From Microbacterium sp. RU1D (GTDB taxonomy: Bacteria > Actinomycetota > Actinomycetes > Actinomycetales > Microbacteriaceae), in the NCBI RefSeq assembly GCF_900156435.1, contig NZ_FTPQ01000003.1:310001-374000 (forward strand): a stretch of 64,000 nucleotides of DNA, given 5' to 3'. Both the position numbers and the translations under genes were made by a program. Shown here one piece after another: positions 1-8,143 of the stretch (positions are counted from its first letter, which is position 1; the number at the start of each line of letters is the position of its first letter). The notes under the pieces are model-generated. The model was not told where the DNA came from. It ran no database searches and worked only from the letters and a program-made list of their open reading frames with translations.

Positions 1-1329
1 GGGCGATGCGATCGCGGGCGATCCGGCAGCGGGGGCGGCGACGCGCGGCGCGGTCGGCGCCGACCCTCCGTCGCGCGGCGCAGTGACGCCGAGTGCGGCG
101 ATGTCGGAGGCGGGTGAGGCCGGACGCCCCGTCGCGGGGGCGGCGGCGGCCGAGGCTGCTCCGTGCGCGACGTCGAGGTCGTGGGCAGTCGCCGGAGCAG
201 TGCCCTGCGCGACGCCGGCGTGGGTGAGCACGCGTGCCACGAGAAGCTCGAGCTGCAGACGCGGGGAGGTGGCCCCGGTCATCTCGTCGAGCGCGGCGAC
301 CACGAGGTCGGCGGTGCGCGACAGGCGGTGCACGCCGAAGGCGGTGGCCTGGCGGGCCATGCGCTCGAGCTCGTCGTCGGGTACCCCGCGCAGCACGGCC
401 GAAGCACCGGCGCCCGTGGCGGCCACGACGATCAGGTCGCGCAACCGCTCGAGCAGGTCGTCGACGAAGCGCCGGGGGTCCTGCCCCGTCTGCACGACGC
501 GGTCGACCGCGGCGAAGGCCCCTCCCCCGTCGCCGGCGGCGAACGCGTCGACGACCTCGTCGAGGAGCTCGGAGTGGGTGTAGCCCAGGAGTGCGACGGC
601 CCGCTCGTAGCGCACGAGGACGTGCCCCTCGGCATCCGCGTCGCTTCCGGCGATGAGCTGGTCAAGCAGCGACAGCGTGTCGCGGGGCGACCCCCCGCCG
701 GCGCGCACGACGAGGGGGAGCACTCCGGCCTCGACGCCGACGCCCTCGCTCTCGCAGAGCTCCTGCACGTACTCGAGCATCGCCGCGGGCGGCACCAGCC
801 GGAACGGGTAATGATGCGTGCGCGAGCGGATCGTGCCGAGCACCTTCTCGGGCTCGGTGGTCGCGAAGATGAACTTCACGTGCGCCGGAGGCTCTTCGAC
901 GAGCTTGAGCAGGGCGTTGAAGCCCTGCTGCGTGACCATGTGGGCCTCGTCGAGGATGAAGATCTTGAAGCGGTCGCGGGCGGGGGCGAAGATCGCCCGC
1001 TCGCGGAGGTCGCGTGCGTCATCGACGCCGTTGTGGCTGGCCGCGTCGATCTCGACCACGTCGAGCGAGCCGCCACCGCCGCGTCCGAGCTCGACGCAGC
1101 TGTCGCACACGCCGCACGGGGTGTCGGTGGGGCCGGCCGCGCAGTTGAGGCAGCGGGCCAGAATGCGCGCTGACGTGGTCTTTCCGCAGCCGCGCGGACC
1201 CGAGAACAGATACGCGTGACCCACGCGGTCGCTGCGCAGGGCGGTCATGAGCGGCTCGGTCACCTGCGACTGCCCGATCATCTCGCCGAACGCCTCGGGG
1301 CGGTATCGGCGGTACAGGGCTGTCGTCAC
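1..1329 (-). CDS. dnaX: DNA polymerase III subunit gamma/tau (partial, C-terminus beyond window)
   Basis: This is the clamp-loader ATPase of the replicative polymerase. The first 443 codons are visible and the C-terminal tau region runs off the window start. The protein opens with the family signature ALYRRYRPEAF. It then shows Walker A GPRGCGKT (residues 44-51), a zinc-binding cluster with Cys 60, 63, 72, 75 and 78, the DEAH Walker B box (127-130) and the sensor-1 stretch around FIFATTEP. The Ala/Pro/Thr-rich tail towards the window edge is typical of the linker after domain III. I chose the GTG at 1329 because it puts the conserved YRRYRP motif about six residues in; the preceding GGTGGG is only a modest ribosome site. 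The identification is secure. Confidence 0.96.
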   Translation of the reverse strand, partial: MTTALYRRYRPEAFGEMIGQSQVTEPLMTALRSDRVGHAYLFSGPRGCGKTTSARILARCLNCAAGPTDTPCGVCDSCVELGRGGGGSLDVVEIDAASHNGVDDARDLRERAIFAPARDRFKIFILDEAHMVTQQGFNALLKLVEEPPAHVKFIFATTEPEKVLGTIRSRTHHYPFRLVPPAAMLEYVQELCESEGVGVEAGVLPLVVRAGGGSPRDTLSLLDQLIAGSDADAEGHVLVRYERAVALLGYTHSELLDEVVDAFAAGDGGGAFAAVDRVVQTGQDPRRFVDDLLERLRDLIVVAATGAGASAVLRGVPDDELERMARQATAFGVHRLSRTADLVVAALDEMTGATSPRLQLELLVARVLTHAGVAQGTAPATAHDLDVAHGAASAAAAPATGRPASPASDIAALGVTAPRDGGSAPTAPRVAAPAAGSPAIASP

Positions 1330-1485
1330 CCCACCAGCCTACGGCGTCCCTCCGACATCGCTCCCGTGAGCGCACGACGCTGCAGCCCGGGCGCACCTCA
1401 GTGGTCCCCGACGACCACCGGAATCCCCGTCGCCGAACGCCGAACGCGGCGACACCCCGGGGGATGCCGCCGCGTTCGAGGAGGG

Positions 1486-4023
1486 TCAGAAGCCGCCGTC
1501 GAGGCCCACCGCGATGGGCGACTCGTCGTCGCTCACGATCGGGATCGCCGCGGTGACGATCGGCACCGACGCCGACAGCAGCGTGCCGTCCTCGCGCACC
1601 GAGCCCTCGAGCTGGCGGATCGACGGACGACCCGGACGCACCGGCCCCTGGCCGTGCAGCGCGACGCGGACGGTCTCGCCCGGCGCCACCGTGTATTCCA
1701 CGTCACGCACCGCGAAGGCGACCGAGCCGCCCTCTCCCCCGGCGCGCAGCGTCAGCGCGGTCGCGGTGAGGGTGACGTCGAGGCGCGTACCGTGCCAGTG
1801 CAGCACGTACGACAGTTCGGGCCAATCGGCGGGCAGGCGCGGATCGAAGGTCAACCTGCCGAAGTGGTCGCGCATGCCGCCGAAGCCGCTCACCAGCGCG
1901 GTCCACACCCCGCCGGCCGAGGCCACGTGCACGCCGTCGGACGCGTTGTGGTGCAGGTCGCCGAGGTCGACGAACGCGGCCTGGCGGAAGTACTCCAGCG
2001 CGAGGTCCTGGTACCCCACCTCGGCGGCGAGAATCGACTGCACGACGGCCGACAGCGTGGAGTCGCCGGTGGTCAGCGGGTCGTAGTACTCGAAGTCGGC
2101 CAGCTTCTCGGCATCCGTGAAGTGATTGCCCTGCAGGAAGAGGGCGAGCACCACGTCGGCCTGCTTGAGCACCTGATACCGATAGATCACCAGCGGGTGA
2201 AAGTGCAGCAGCAGGGGACGCTGGTCGGGCGGGGTGTTCTCGAGGTCCCAGATCTCGCGCTCGAGGAACACGGCGTCCTGGGGATGGATGCCGAGGGCCT
2301 CGCTGAACGGGATGTGCATGGCCTCGGCCGCCTTCTCCCACCGCTCGGGCTCCGAGGGGTCCAGGTTCATGCGGTCGGCCATGTGGGCGTAGGCGTCGGG
2401 GTCGTTCTCGGCGAGGTCGCGGACCGTGCGCGCGGCGAAGCGCAGGTTGAAGCGCGCCATGACGTTGGTGAAGAGGTTGTCGTTGACGACCGTGGTGTAC
2501 TCGTCGGGCCCCGTGACGCCGTGGATGTGGAACGAGTCGCGTTCGCCGTCGTCGGAGCCGTCGCTCGATCGCCAGAACCCCAACGTGGCCCACAGGCGCG
2601 CGGTGTCGACCGCGATGTCCACGCCCTCGCGGGCGAGGAACTCCTCGTCGCCCGTGGCGCGGACGTACTTCGCGAGCGCGAAGGCGACGTCGGCGTTGAT
2701 GTGGTACTGCGCGGTGCCCGCGGCGTAGTAGGCCGAGGCCTCTTCGCCGTTGATCGTGCGCCACGGGAAGAGGGCGCCGGCCTCGTTGAGCTGGTGCGCG
2801 CGCTTACGGGCCGCCGGGAGCATCAGGTAGCGCATGCGCAAAGCGTTCCGCGCCCACAGCGGCGACGTGTACGCCAGGAACGGCAGCACGTACACCTCGG
2901 TGTCCCAGAAGTAGTGGCCGCTGTATCCCGAGCCCGTGACGCCCTTCGCCGGCACACCCTGGCCGTCGGCGCGGGCCGCGGCCTGGGCCAGCTGGAACAG
3001 GCACCAGCGCGTGGCCTGCTGCAGGTCGCCGTGGCCGCCGATGCGCACGTCGGAGCGGTCCCAGAAGTCGGCGTACCAGGCGATCTGCTGCTCGACCAAG
3101 CGGTCGATCCCCGTCTCGACCGCGCGGTCGAGGGTGCGGCGGCAGCGATCGAGCAGCTCGCCCGTCGGCACACCACGGGAGGTGTGGTAGCTGACGAGCT
3201 TGGTGATCGTGGTGGGGACGCCGGCCTTCGCGTGCACCCGGTAGACGTTCTTGGCGATGTCGGGCTCGATGAGGCGACGGGCCGTGTACTCGTTCTGCGT
3301 GTCGACGAGGTGGTCGGCGATGACGGCGAGCGTCATGTTCGACTCGCTGACCTCGTAACTCAGGGCCGAGCGCTCGCCGTCCTGCCAGTACTCGCGCGGC
3401 TGCAGCACACGGTCGCTGAGCTTCTCGGTCTTGCGGGGGTCGAACCCGGACTGCCCGGATGCCATCGGAGAGCCGCCGTAGATACCCTCGCCGTCCTGGC
3501 GGTTGAGGAGCTGGCTGCTGACGGTGACGGGCGCGTCGGAGTCCAGGACGGTGACGGTCAGTCGCAGCACGGCCAGGTGCTTCTCGTCGAACGACACGAA
3601 CCGCTCGTCCTGGATGCGCACGCGCTTGCCCGAGGGCGTCACCCAGAGGATGTCGCGACGGAGGATGCCCTGGCGCATGTCCAGCACGCGCTCGTACTCG
3701 CGCACGTCGGCGACGTCGAGCGAGAGCGGCTCGTCGTCGACGTAGACCCGCATGACCTTGGCATCCGGTGCGTTGATGATCGTCTGTCCGACCTCGGCGA
3801 ATCCGTACGCCTGCTCGGCGTGGCGGATCGGGAAGGTCTCGTGGAACCCGTTGATGAAGGTGCCCTGCTCCTGCGCGAAGCGTCCCTCGATCGAGTTGCC
3901 GCGAAGCCCCAGGTAGCCGTTGCCGACCGCGAAAAGCGTCTCGGTGACCCCCACATCGTCGATGGAGAACTGCGTCTCGACGAGTCGCCACTCGTCGATG
4001 GGGAAGCGATCGCGATCGATCAT
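1486..4023 (-). CDS. Glycoside hydrolase family 65 (disaccharide phosphorylase/hydrolase)
   Basis: An 845-residue GH65 enzyme. The family mostly phosphorolyses alpha-glucosides such as maltose, trehalose or kojibiose to beta-glucose 1-phosphate plus a sugar. The N-terminal beta-sandwich begins near residue 10 (VETQF...ETLFAVGNGYLGLRG), followed by the (alpha/alpha)6 barrel. The general-acid Glu is E508 in the signature GVTGPDEYT. Length agrees with the family (about 750-850). The beta-phosphoglucomutase-type HAD gene lies 121 bp upstream on the same strand. That is the classical pairing: the phosphorylase makes beta-Glc1P and the mutase converts it to Glc6P, which favours phosphorylase over hydrolase. 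Substrate cannot be fixed from sequence by eye. Confidence 0.92.
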   Translation of the reverse strand: MIDRDRFPIDEWRLVETQFSIDDVGVTETLFAVGNGYLGLRGNSIEGRFAQEQGTFINGFHETFPIRHAEQAYGFAEVGQTIINAPDAKVMRVYVDDEPLSLDVADVREYERVLDMRQGILRRDILWVTPSGKRVRIQDERFVSFDEKHLAVLRLTVTVLDSDAPVTVSSQLLNRQDGEGIYGGSPMASGQSGFDPRKTEKLSDRVLQPREYWQDGERSALSYEVSESNMTLAVIADHLVDTQNEYTARRLIEPDIAKNVYRVHAKAGVPTTITKLVSYHTSRGVPTGELLDRCRRTLDRAVETGIDRLVEQQIAWYADFWDRSDVRIGGHGDLQQATRWCLFQLAQAAARADGQGVPAKGVTGSGYSGHYFWDTEVYVLPFLAYTSPLWARNALRMRYLMLPAARKRAHQLNEAGALFPWRTINGEEASAYYAAGTAQYHINADVAFALAKYVRATGDEEFLAREGVDIAVDTARLWATLGFWRSSDGSDDGERDSFHIHGVTGPDEYTTVVNDNLFTNVMARFNLRFAARTVRDLAENDPDAYAHMADRMNLDPSEPERWEKAAEAMHIPFSEALGIHPQDAVFLEREIWDLENTPPDQRPLLLHFHPLVIYRYQVLKQADVVLALFLQGNHFTDAEKLADFEYYDPLTTGDSTLSAVVQSILAAEVGYQDLALEYFRQAAFVDLGDLHHNASDGVHVASAGGVWTALVSGFGGMRDHFGRLTFDPRLPADWPELSYVLHWHGTRLDVTLTATALTLRAGGEGGSVAFAVRDVEYTVAPGETVRVALHGQGPVRPGRPSIRQLEGSVREDGTLLSASVPIVTAAIPIVSDDESPIAVGLDGGF

Positions 4024-4144
4024 CGGGCGGGCCTTCCGGTGGCGGGTTCGGGTCGGCGCGAACGGACGGCATGCCGCTCGGGCCGGTGGAGCTCGGTGTC
4101 TTCTTCCGCGACCGGCGTCAGGGACGCCGCGCGCAGGCGACGGC

Positions 4145-4879
4145 TCAGTCTACGAACGCGGCGAGGTCGTCGACGACCACGGTCGCGCCGGCGGTGGAGA
4201 GATCCTCGGCGCCGACGCCGCGGTCCACGCCCACCACGACGCCGTAGCCGGCCGCGACGGCCGACCGCACGCCGCTGAGCGCGTCTTCGACCGCCACCGA
4301 TCGCTCGGGGTCGACGCCCAGCATGCGGGCGGCCTCGGCGAACACGTCGGGGGCCGGCTTGGATGCCAGGTGATCCCGCTCGGCGACGACGCCGTCCATC
4401 ACCACGGGGAACCGGTCGAGGAGCCCCGCGGCCTCGAGCACCTCAACGGCGTTCTTCGAGCTGGACACGACCGCGATCGGGGTGCCGGCGGCCTGGAGCA
4501 CGTCGAGGAGGGCGACGGATCCCGGATAGGGCTGGATGCCCTCGCTGCGGAGGATGCGCGAGAACACCTCGTTCTTGCGGTTGCCGACACCGCACACGGT
4601 GTCCTCGCTCGGATCATCCGACGGGTCGCCCCACGGCACCTCGACGTCGCGGCTGCGCAGGAGGCTCGCGACCCCGTCGTAGCGCTTCTTGCCGTCGACG
4701 TACTCGAAATAGTCGCGATCGGTGTAGGCCGGTTCGATCTTCCAGTCCGCGAAGAGCTCGTCGAACATCGTCTTCCACGCCCGCATGTGCACCTCGGCGG
4801 TGGGGGTGAGCACCCCGTCGAGGTCGAACAGCACGCCCTCGAAAGACGTGAGGTCGGGCAGGTCGGGGCTGTCGGTCAC
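4145..4879 (-). CDS. HAD-superfamily beta-phosphoglucomutase-like enzyme
   Basis: A 244-residue haloacid dehalogenase-fold phosphatase/mutase. HAD motif I is FDLDGVLTPT, with nucleophile D19 and acid/base D21. Motif II is the VVSSSKNA stretch, motif III is the Lys in HLASKPAPDVF, and motif IV is VEDALSGV. The asparagine- and lysine-rich cap insertion around GNRKNE is typical of beta-PGM relatives. A GTG start at 4879 is preceded by GGAG at good spacing; longer in-frame extensions have no ribosome site. With the downstream GH65 phosphorylase it probably forms an alpha-disaccharide utilisation unit in which beta-Glc1P becomes Glc6P. A sugar-phosphate phosphatase role cannot be excluded. Confidence 0.85.
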   Translation of the reverse strand: MTDSPDLPDLTSFEGVLFDLDGVLTPTAEVHMRAWKTMFDELFADWKIEPAYTDRDYFEYVDGKKRYDGVASLLRSRDVEVPWGDPSDDPSEDTVCGVGNRKNEVFSRILRSEGIQPYPGSVALLDVLQAAGTPIAVVSSSKNAVEVLEAAGLLDRFPVVMDGVVAERDHLASKPAPDVFAEAARMLGVDPERSVAVEDALSGVRSAVAAGYGVVVGVDRGVGAEDLSTAGATVVVDDLAAFVD

Positions 4880-5144
4880 GGCGTGCTCCAGATCGGGGTG
4901 TGCGGTGGCGCGGGCGCCCGGAGCGCCGCCCCTCCAGCGTAGTGGCGGGGCGGCGGGGCCAGGCCTCATCACGCGGTGACCGAGAGGGCGCGTCCGCCGA
5001 TCCAGCCCTCGGACCGAGACCGGTCGGCATCCTCCCGCACGAGACCGTGCGCAGCGCCCGCGCGCCGTCGAGCACACCACGTCGTGGGACCGCGGCGATC
5101 GCTCCCCCGGGCACAGGACGCGAACGAGGAGCCGACGGCGGCGG

Positions 5145-6245
5145 TCACACCGTCGGCGCAGCCGAGCGAGTCGAGGACACCGACGCGCGCGGGCGAGGCG
5201 TGAGGGGCGCATCCTCCTCGATCGCCTCGAGGTGCACCACCTCGCGGTTGCGGAAATGACCGAGGGCGCTCAGCACCACGCCCAACGCTGCCCAGGCGAT
5301 CAGCACGAGCCAGGGACGGGTGGCGTCCGCCGCGGGGAAGTACGCGAGATCACGGACGAGGGTGGCGGCCGCGCCCGGGACGAAGAACTGCCCGATCACC
5401 CCCCACGGCTCCACGAGATACTGCACCGGCACGGTCGCGGCCGAGATCGGGTTGGCCACGAGCATGGTCAGACTGGCGCCGACCGCGATCCCCGCCGTGC
5501 GCAGCACCGCGTTCGCTCCGACGACGAACGACGCGGTGCCGAGCAGACTCACCGCGATCGCCGCCGCCAGGCTGAACGTCCCGTCCGGGGCCGGCAGGAT
5601 GCCGAACCATGTGTGCGTGAGGAAGGCGATCGCTCCCGCCGACACCACGGTGAACATCGCGAGGGCGACGAGTCGTCGGCCGACCCCCGTCACGAGGAGC
5701 GAGATCAGCACGCCTCCGGCGATCCCGCCGAGGGTCAGGGGGAAGCCGACCGCAGCGAGGGCAGAACCGTTGGGGTCCGCCTCGACGAGCGGAACGACGT
5801 CGGTCACCACGACCGAGACCGACGACGCGTCACCGCCCGCAGCGGCCACGCGTGCGGCCGTCTGCTGCTGCAGGGTCTCGGCGACCTGACGAAGGATCGC
5901 GCTGACGGAGGGGGATGCCGCACCGGCCACCAGCACCTCCGGGGACGGACCCGCGATGATCGCACCATAGGTCTCGCGGCGTTGCACGGAGGCGATGGCC
6001 TCGTCACGGGAGTCCTGGGCGAGCGTGGAGAAGACACCGGCGGCGTTCTGGTGCAGGCCCGCGTCGACCCCCGCGACCGCCGCCGCGTCACCGACGACGC
6101 CGACGGGGAGATTCTTCACCGAAGAGGTGACCGTCGGCCACAGGAACGCCGCGACGATCAGGGCGACGACGAGGGCGGCGCCCGCCCCGATGACGGTGGC
6201 CGGTAGCCAACGGGTGCGCTTCGAAGTGATCAGGGTGGTCGACAT
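5145..6245 (-). CDS. Multi-pass membrane protein, DUF3533/ABC-2-type (YhgE/Pip-like)
   Basis: A 366-residue membrane protein. One TM segment lies near the N-terminus (about residues 15-37, rich in Ala/Val/Ile). It is followed by an extracytoplasmic domain of about 150 residues and then five or six hydrophobic segments towards the C-terminus. This topology matches the DUF3533/YhgE-Pip and ABC-2 permease-like families, several members of which are implicated in export or efflux. The ATG at 6245 has a GGAAGG ribosome site; an upstream ATG (6287) lacks one and would cross the operators. It is divergent from a TetR regulator, and the shared intergenic region carries two similar operator-like sites, so TetR control is likely. 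Substrate unknown. Confidence 0.75.
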   Translation of the reverse strand: MSTTLITSKRTRWLPATVIGAGAALVVALIVAAFLWPTVTSSVKNLPVGVVGDAAAVAGVDAGLHQNAAGVFSTLAQDSRDEAIASVQRRETYGAIIAGPSPEVLVAGAASPSVSAILRQVAETLQQQTAARVAAAGGDASSVSVVVTDVVPLVEADPNGSALAAVGFPLTLGGIAGGVLISLLVTGVGRRLVALAMFTVVSAGAIAFLTHTWFGILPAPDGTFSLAAAIAVSLLGTASFVVGANAVLRTAGIAVGASLTMLVANPISAATVPVQYLVEPWGVIGQFFVPGAAATLVRDLAYFPAADATRPWLVLIAWAALGVVLSALGHFRNREVVHLEAIEEDAPLTPRPRASVSSTRSAAPTV

Positions 6246-6264
6246 GGTGCCTTCCGCACAAAAA

Positions 6265-6302
6265 GAATGAATGCTCTTTTTTACCATGGAGAACGAGTAC
6301 TC
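6265..6302. promoter_or_regulatory. Paired TetR operator candidates in divergent intergenic region
   Basis: Two related 12-mers, GAATGAATGCTC (6265-6276) and GAACGAGTACTC (6291-6302), sit 26 bp apart between the divergent membrane-protein and tetR genes. They fit GAAYGARTRCTC. The first lies inside an AAAAAGA/TCTTTTT inverted repeat and the second contains the perfect palindrome GAGTACTC. Two tandem operators between a TetR gene and its divergent target is a common arrangement. The assignment is inferred from position and sequence only. Confidence 0.55.
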
Positions 6303-6309
6303 TCTTTAC

Positions 6310-6888
6310 ATGCCCCGCCTCACCGCAGAGACTGCCCGCGCACGACGCCTCGAAATCATGGAAGCGACCCTTCGGGCCGCGGCGGCGAAGGGTCTCGCGC
6401 ACACGTCGATCGCCGACATCTCCGCCGAAGCCGGCCTGTCGGTCGGTTCGATCTACTCCCACTTCGGCACGCGATCGGAGATCATGGCAGCCGTCGCCGC
6501 CGACGTCATCCCGATCCGCGTCGAGGCGCTCCTCGCCGAAAGCGACCGCGTCCGCACGCCCGCCGAGATCGTCGCCGTCGTCTGCGGCCGCGCCGACGAC
6601 GAGCCCCTCCCCCGGCGCATCCTGCTGCAGATCTGGAGCGAGGCCACGACCGACCCCGACCTCCACGCGATCTACGCGTCGGCCGTCGGAGCGCTCTCGA
6701 ACGCCTGTCGAGCCGCCGCGACCCCCTGGGCTCGCGCGAAGGGGCGGCCCATCGACGCGGTGACGCGCGGCATCGTCACTGCGATCCAAGCGCACACTCT
6801 GCGCACCGCGCTCGGCGAGGACCTGACGAGCGACAGGATCATCGCAGAGGCGCTGGCCGCCTTCGGCGACGAGATGACGACCGCCTGA
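6310..6888 (+). CDS. TetR/AcrR-family transcriptional regulator
   Basis: A 192-residue regulator. The N-terminal helix-turn-helix is canonical: RRLEIMEATLRAAAAKG, then ADISAEAGLSVGSIYSHFGT. It is followed by a divergent ligand-binding domain. I chose ATG 6310 because the alternative at 6286 would place an operator inside the coding region; neither has a strong Shine-Dalgarno, so a short or absent leader is possible. It is divergent from the DUF3533-like membrane protein, which it probably represses along with itself. The ligand is not predictable. Confidence 0.9.
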   Translation: MPRLTAETARARRLEIMEATLRAAAAKGLAHTSIADISAEAGLSVGSIYSHFGTRSEIMAAVAADVIPIRVEALLAESDRVRTPAEIVAVVCGRADDEPLPRRILLQIWSEATTDPDLHAIYASAVGALSNACRAAATPWARAKGRPIDAVTRGIVTAIQAHTLRTALGEDLTSDRIIAEALAAFGDEMTTA

Positions 6889-6892
6889 GCGA

Positions 6893-8143
6893 TCAGGCGG
6901 TGACCGACAGGGTCTGCCGCGCGATCTCGAGCTCCTCGTCGGTCGGCACCACGAGCACCTCGACGCGCGAGGAGTCGGTGGAGATGCGACGGATGCCGCG
7001 CTCGCGCGCCGCGTTGCGCTCGGGGTCGATCTCGACGCCGGCGAAACCGAGGGTGGCCATCGCCTCCGCGCGGACCGCGGGGGCGTTCTCCCCCACTCCC
7101 GCCGTGAACGAGATCACGTCGACGCCGTCGAGCTGGGCGAGGTACGCGCCCGCGTAGGCGCGCAGACGGTGGATGTAGACGTCGAAGGCGAGCCGCGCCG
7201 CCGGGTCGCCGGCATCCCGTCGCTCCTGGATGTCGCGCATGTCGGACACGCCCGCGATGCCGAGAAGGCCCGACCGCTTGTTCAGCAGCGTGTCGAGGTC
7301 GGGGATCGACATCTCGGCGCGACGGGCGAGTTGCAGGAGCACGGCGGGGTCGAGGTCGCCGGAGCGCGTGCCCATCACGAGACCCTCGAGGGGGGTGAGG
7401 CCCATCGAGGTGTCGACGGAGCGACCGCCCTCGATCGCGGCGACGGACGCGCCGTTGCCGAGGTGGAAGACGATCTGCTTGAGTTCGCCGAGGGGGCGCC
7501 CCACGAAGGCGGCGGCGGCCTCGCTGACGAATTTGTGGCTCGTGCCGTGGAAGCCGTAACGGCGGATGCGATGCGCTTCGGCGACCTCGCGATCGATCGC
7601 GTACGTGTACGCCTCGGGCGCGAGCGACTGGTGGAAGGCCGTGTCGAACACCGCGACGTGCGGCACCGCCGGGAACGCCTTCTTGGCCGCGACGATGCCG
7701 GCGAGGTTCGCCGGGTTGTGCAGCGGCGCGAGTACCGACAGCTCGTCGATGTTGATCTCGACGAGAGGGGTGACCACGGTCGGCGCGAAGAACCGCGCCC
7801 CGCCGTGCACGACGCGGTGGCCCACGGCCACCGGCGGGTGCTCGTCGAGAGAGGGTCCGTGCGCGGCGAAGGCCTCGAGCATGACGGCGAAGCCGGCGGT
7901 GTGGTCGGGGATCTCGCGCTCGATCGAGTACGTGGCATCCGTCACCGTCGGCGCCGGGCCGTCGGCCGACGCGAGCGCCGCGGCCTTCACCGTGTGCTTC
8001 GCCGTCCCTCCGGTCCCTGAGCCTGTCGAAGGGTCGCCGATGCGCTCGACGAGGCCGCTCGCAAGCACCTCCTCGCGCGCCATGTCGAGCAGCTGGTATT
8101 TGAACGACGACGACCCGCTGTTGACGACCAGCACGACGCTCAT
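6893..8143 (-). CDS. ackA: Acetate kinase
   Basis: A 416-residue acetate kinase (acetyl phosphate + ADP to acetate + ATP, reversible). Family signatures are VLVVNSGSSSFKYQLLD at the N-terminus, GHRVVHGG, VAVFDTAFHQS, the RRYGFHGTSHKFV stretch, HLGNGAS, MGLTPLEGLVMGTRSGDLDP and FTAGVGENA near the C-terminus. The start overlaps the pta stop by 4 bp (ATGA), so translation is coupled. Oddity: residues around 37-45 (PSTGSGTGG), just after LVERIGD, are encoded by a copy of the dispersed palindromic repeat at 8012-8035, which appears as an in-frame insertion in a surface loop. The transcript runs pta-ackA. Confidence 0.97.
   Translation of the reverse strand: MSVVLVVNSGSSSFKYQLLDMAREEVLASGLVERIGDPSTGSGTGGTAKHTVKAAALASADGPAPTVTDATYSIEREIPDHTAGFAVMLEAFAAHGPSLDEHPPVAVGHRVVHGGARFFAPTVVTPLVEINIDELSVLAPLHNPANLAGIVAAKKAFPAVPHVAVFDTAFHQSLAPEAYTYAIDREVAEAHRIRRYGFHGTSHKFVSEAAAAFVGRPLGELKQIVFHLGNGASVAAIEGGRSVDTSMGLTPLEGLVMGTRSGDLDPAVLLQLARRAEMSIPDLDTLLNKRSGLLGIAGVSDMRDIQERRDAGDPAARLAFDVYIHRLRAYAGAYLAQLDGVDVISFTAGVGENAPAVRAEAMATLGFAGVEIDPERNAARERGIRRISTDSSRVEVLVVPTDEELEIARQTLSVTA
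8012..8035. repeat. Dispersed palindromic repeat inside ackA
   Basis: The sequence starts GGTCCCTGAGCC and ends GTCGAAGGGTC. It matches the 25-bp repeat found intergenically at 27.3, 28.7, 47.4, 52.7-52.9 and 59.3 kb. Here it lies in frame inside a coding region and supplies the residues PSTGSGTG. Confidence 0.8.

Noticed and set aside
1216..4278. 1020-codon plus-strand frame opposite the GH65 gene
   Set aside because: It is Arg/Gly/Asp/Val-rich without domains and lies opposite a clear GH65 enzyme; long shadow frames are expected at this GC content.
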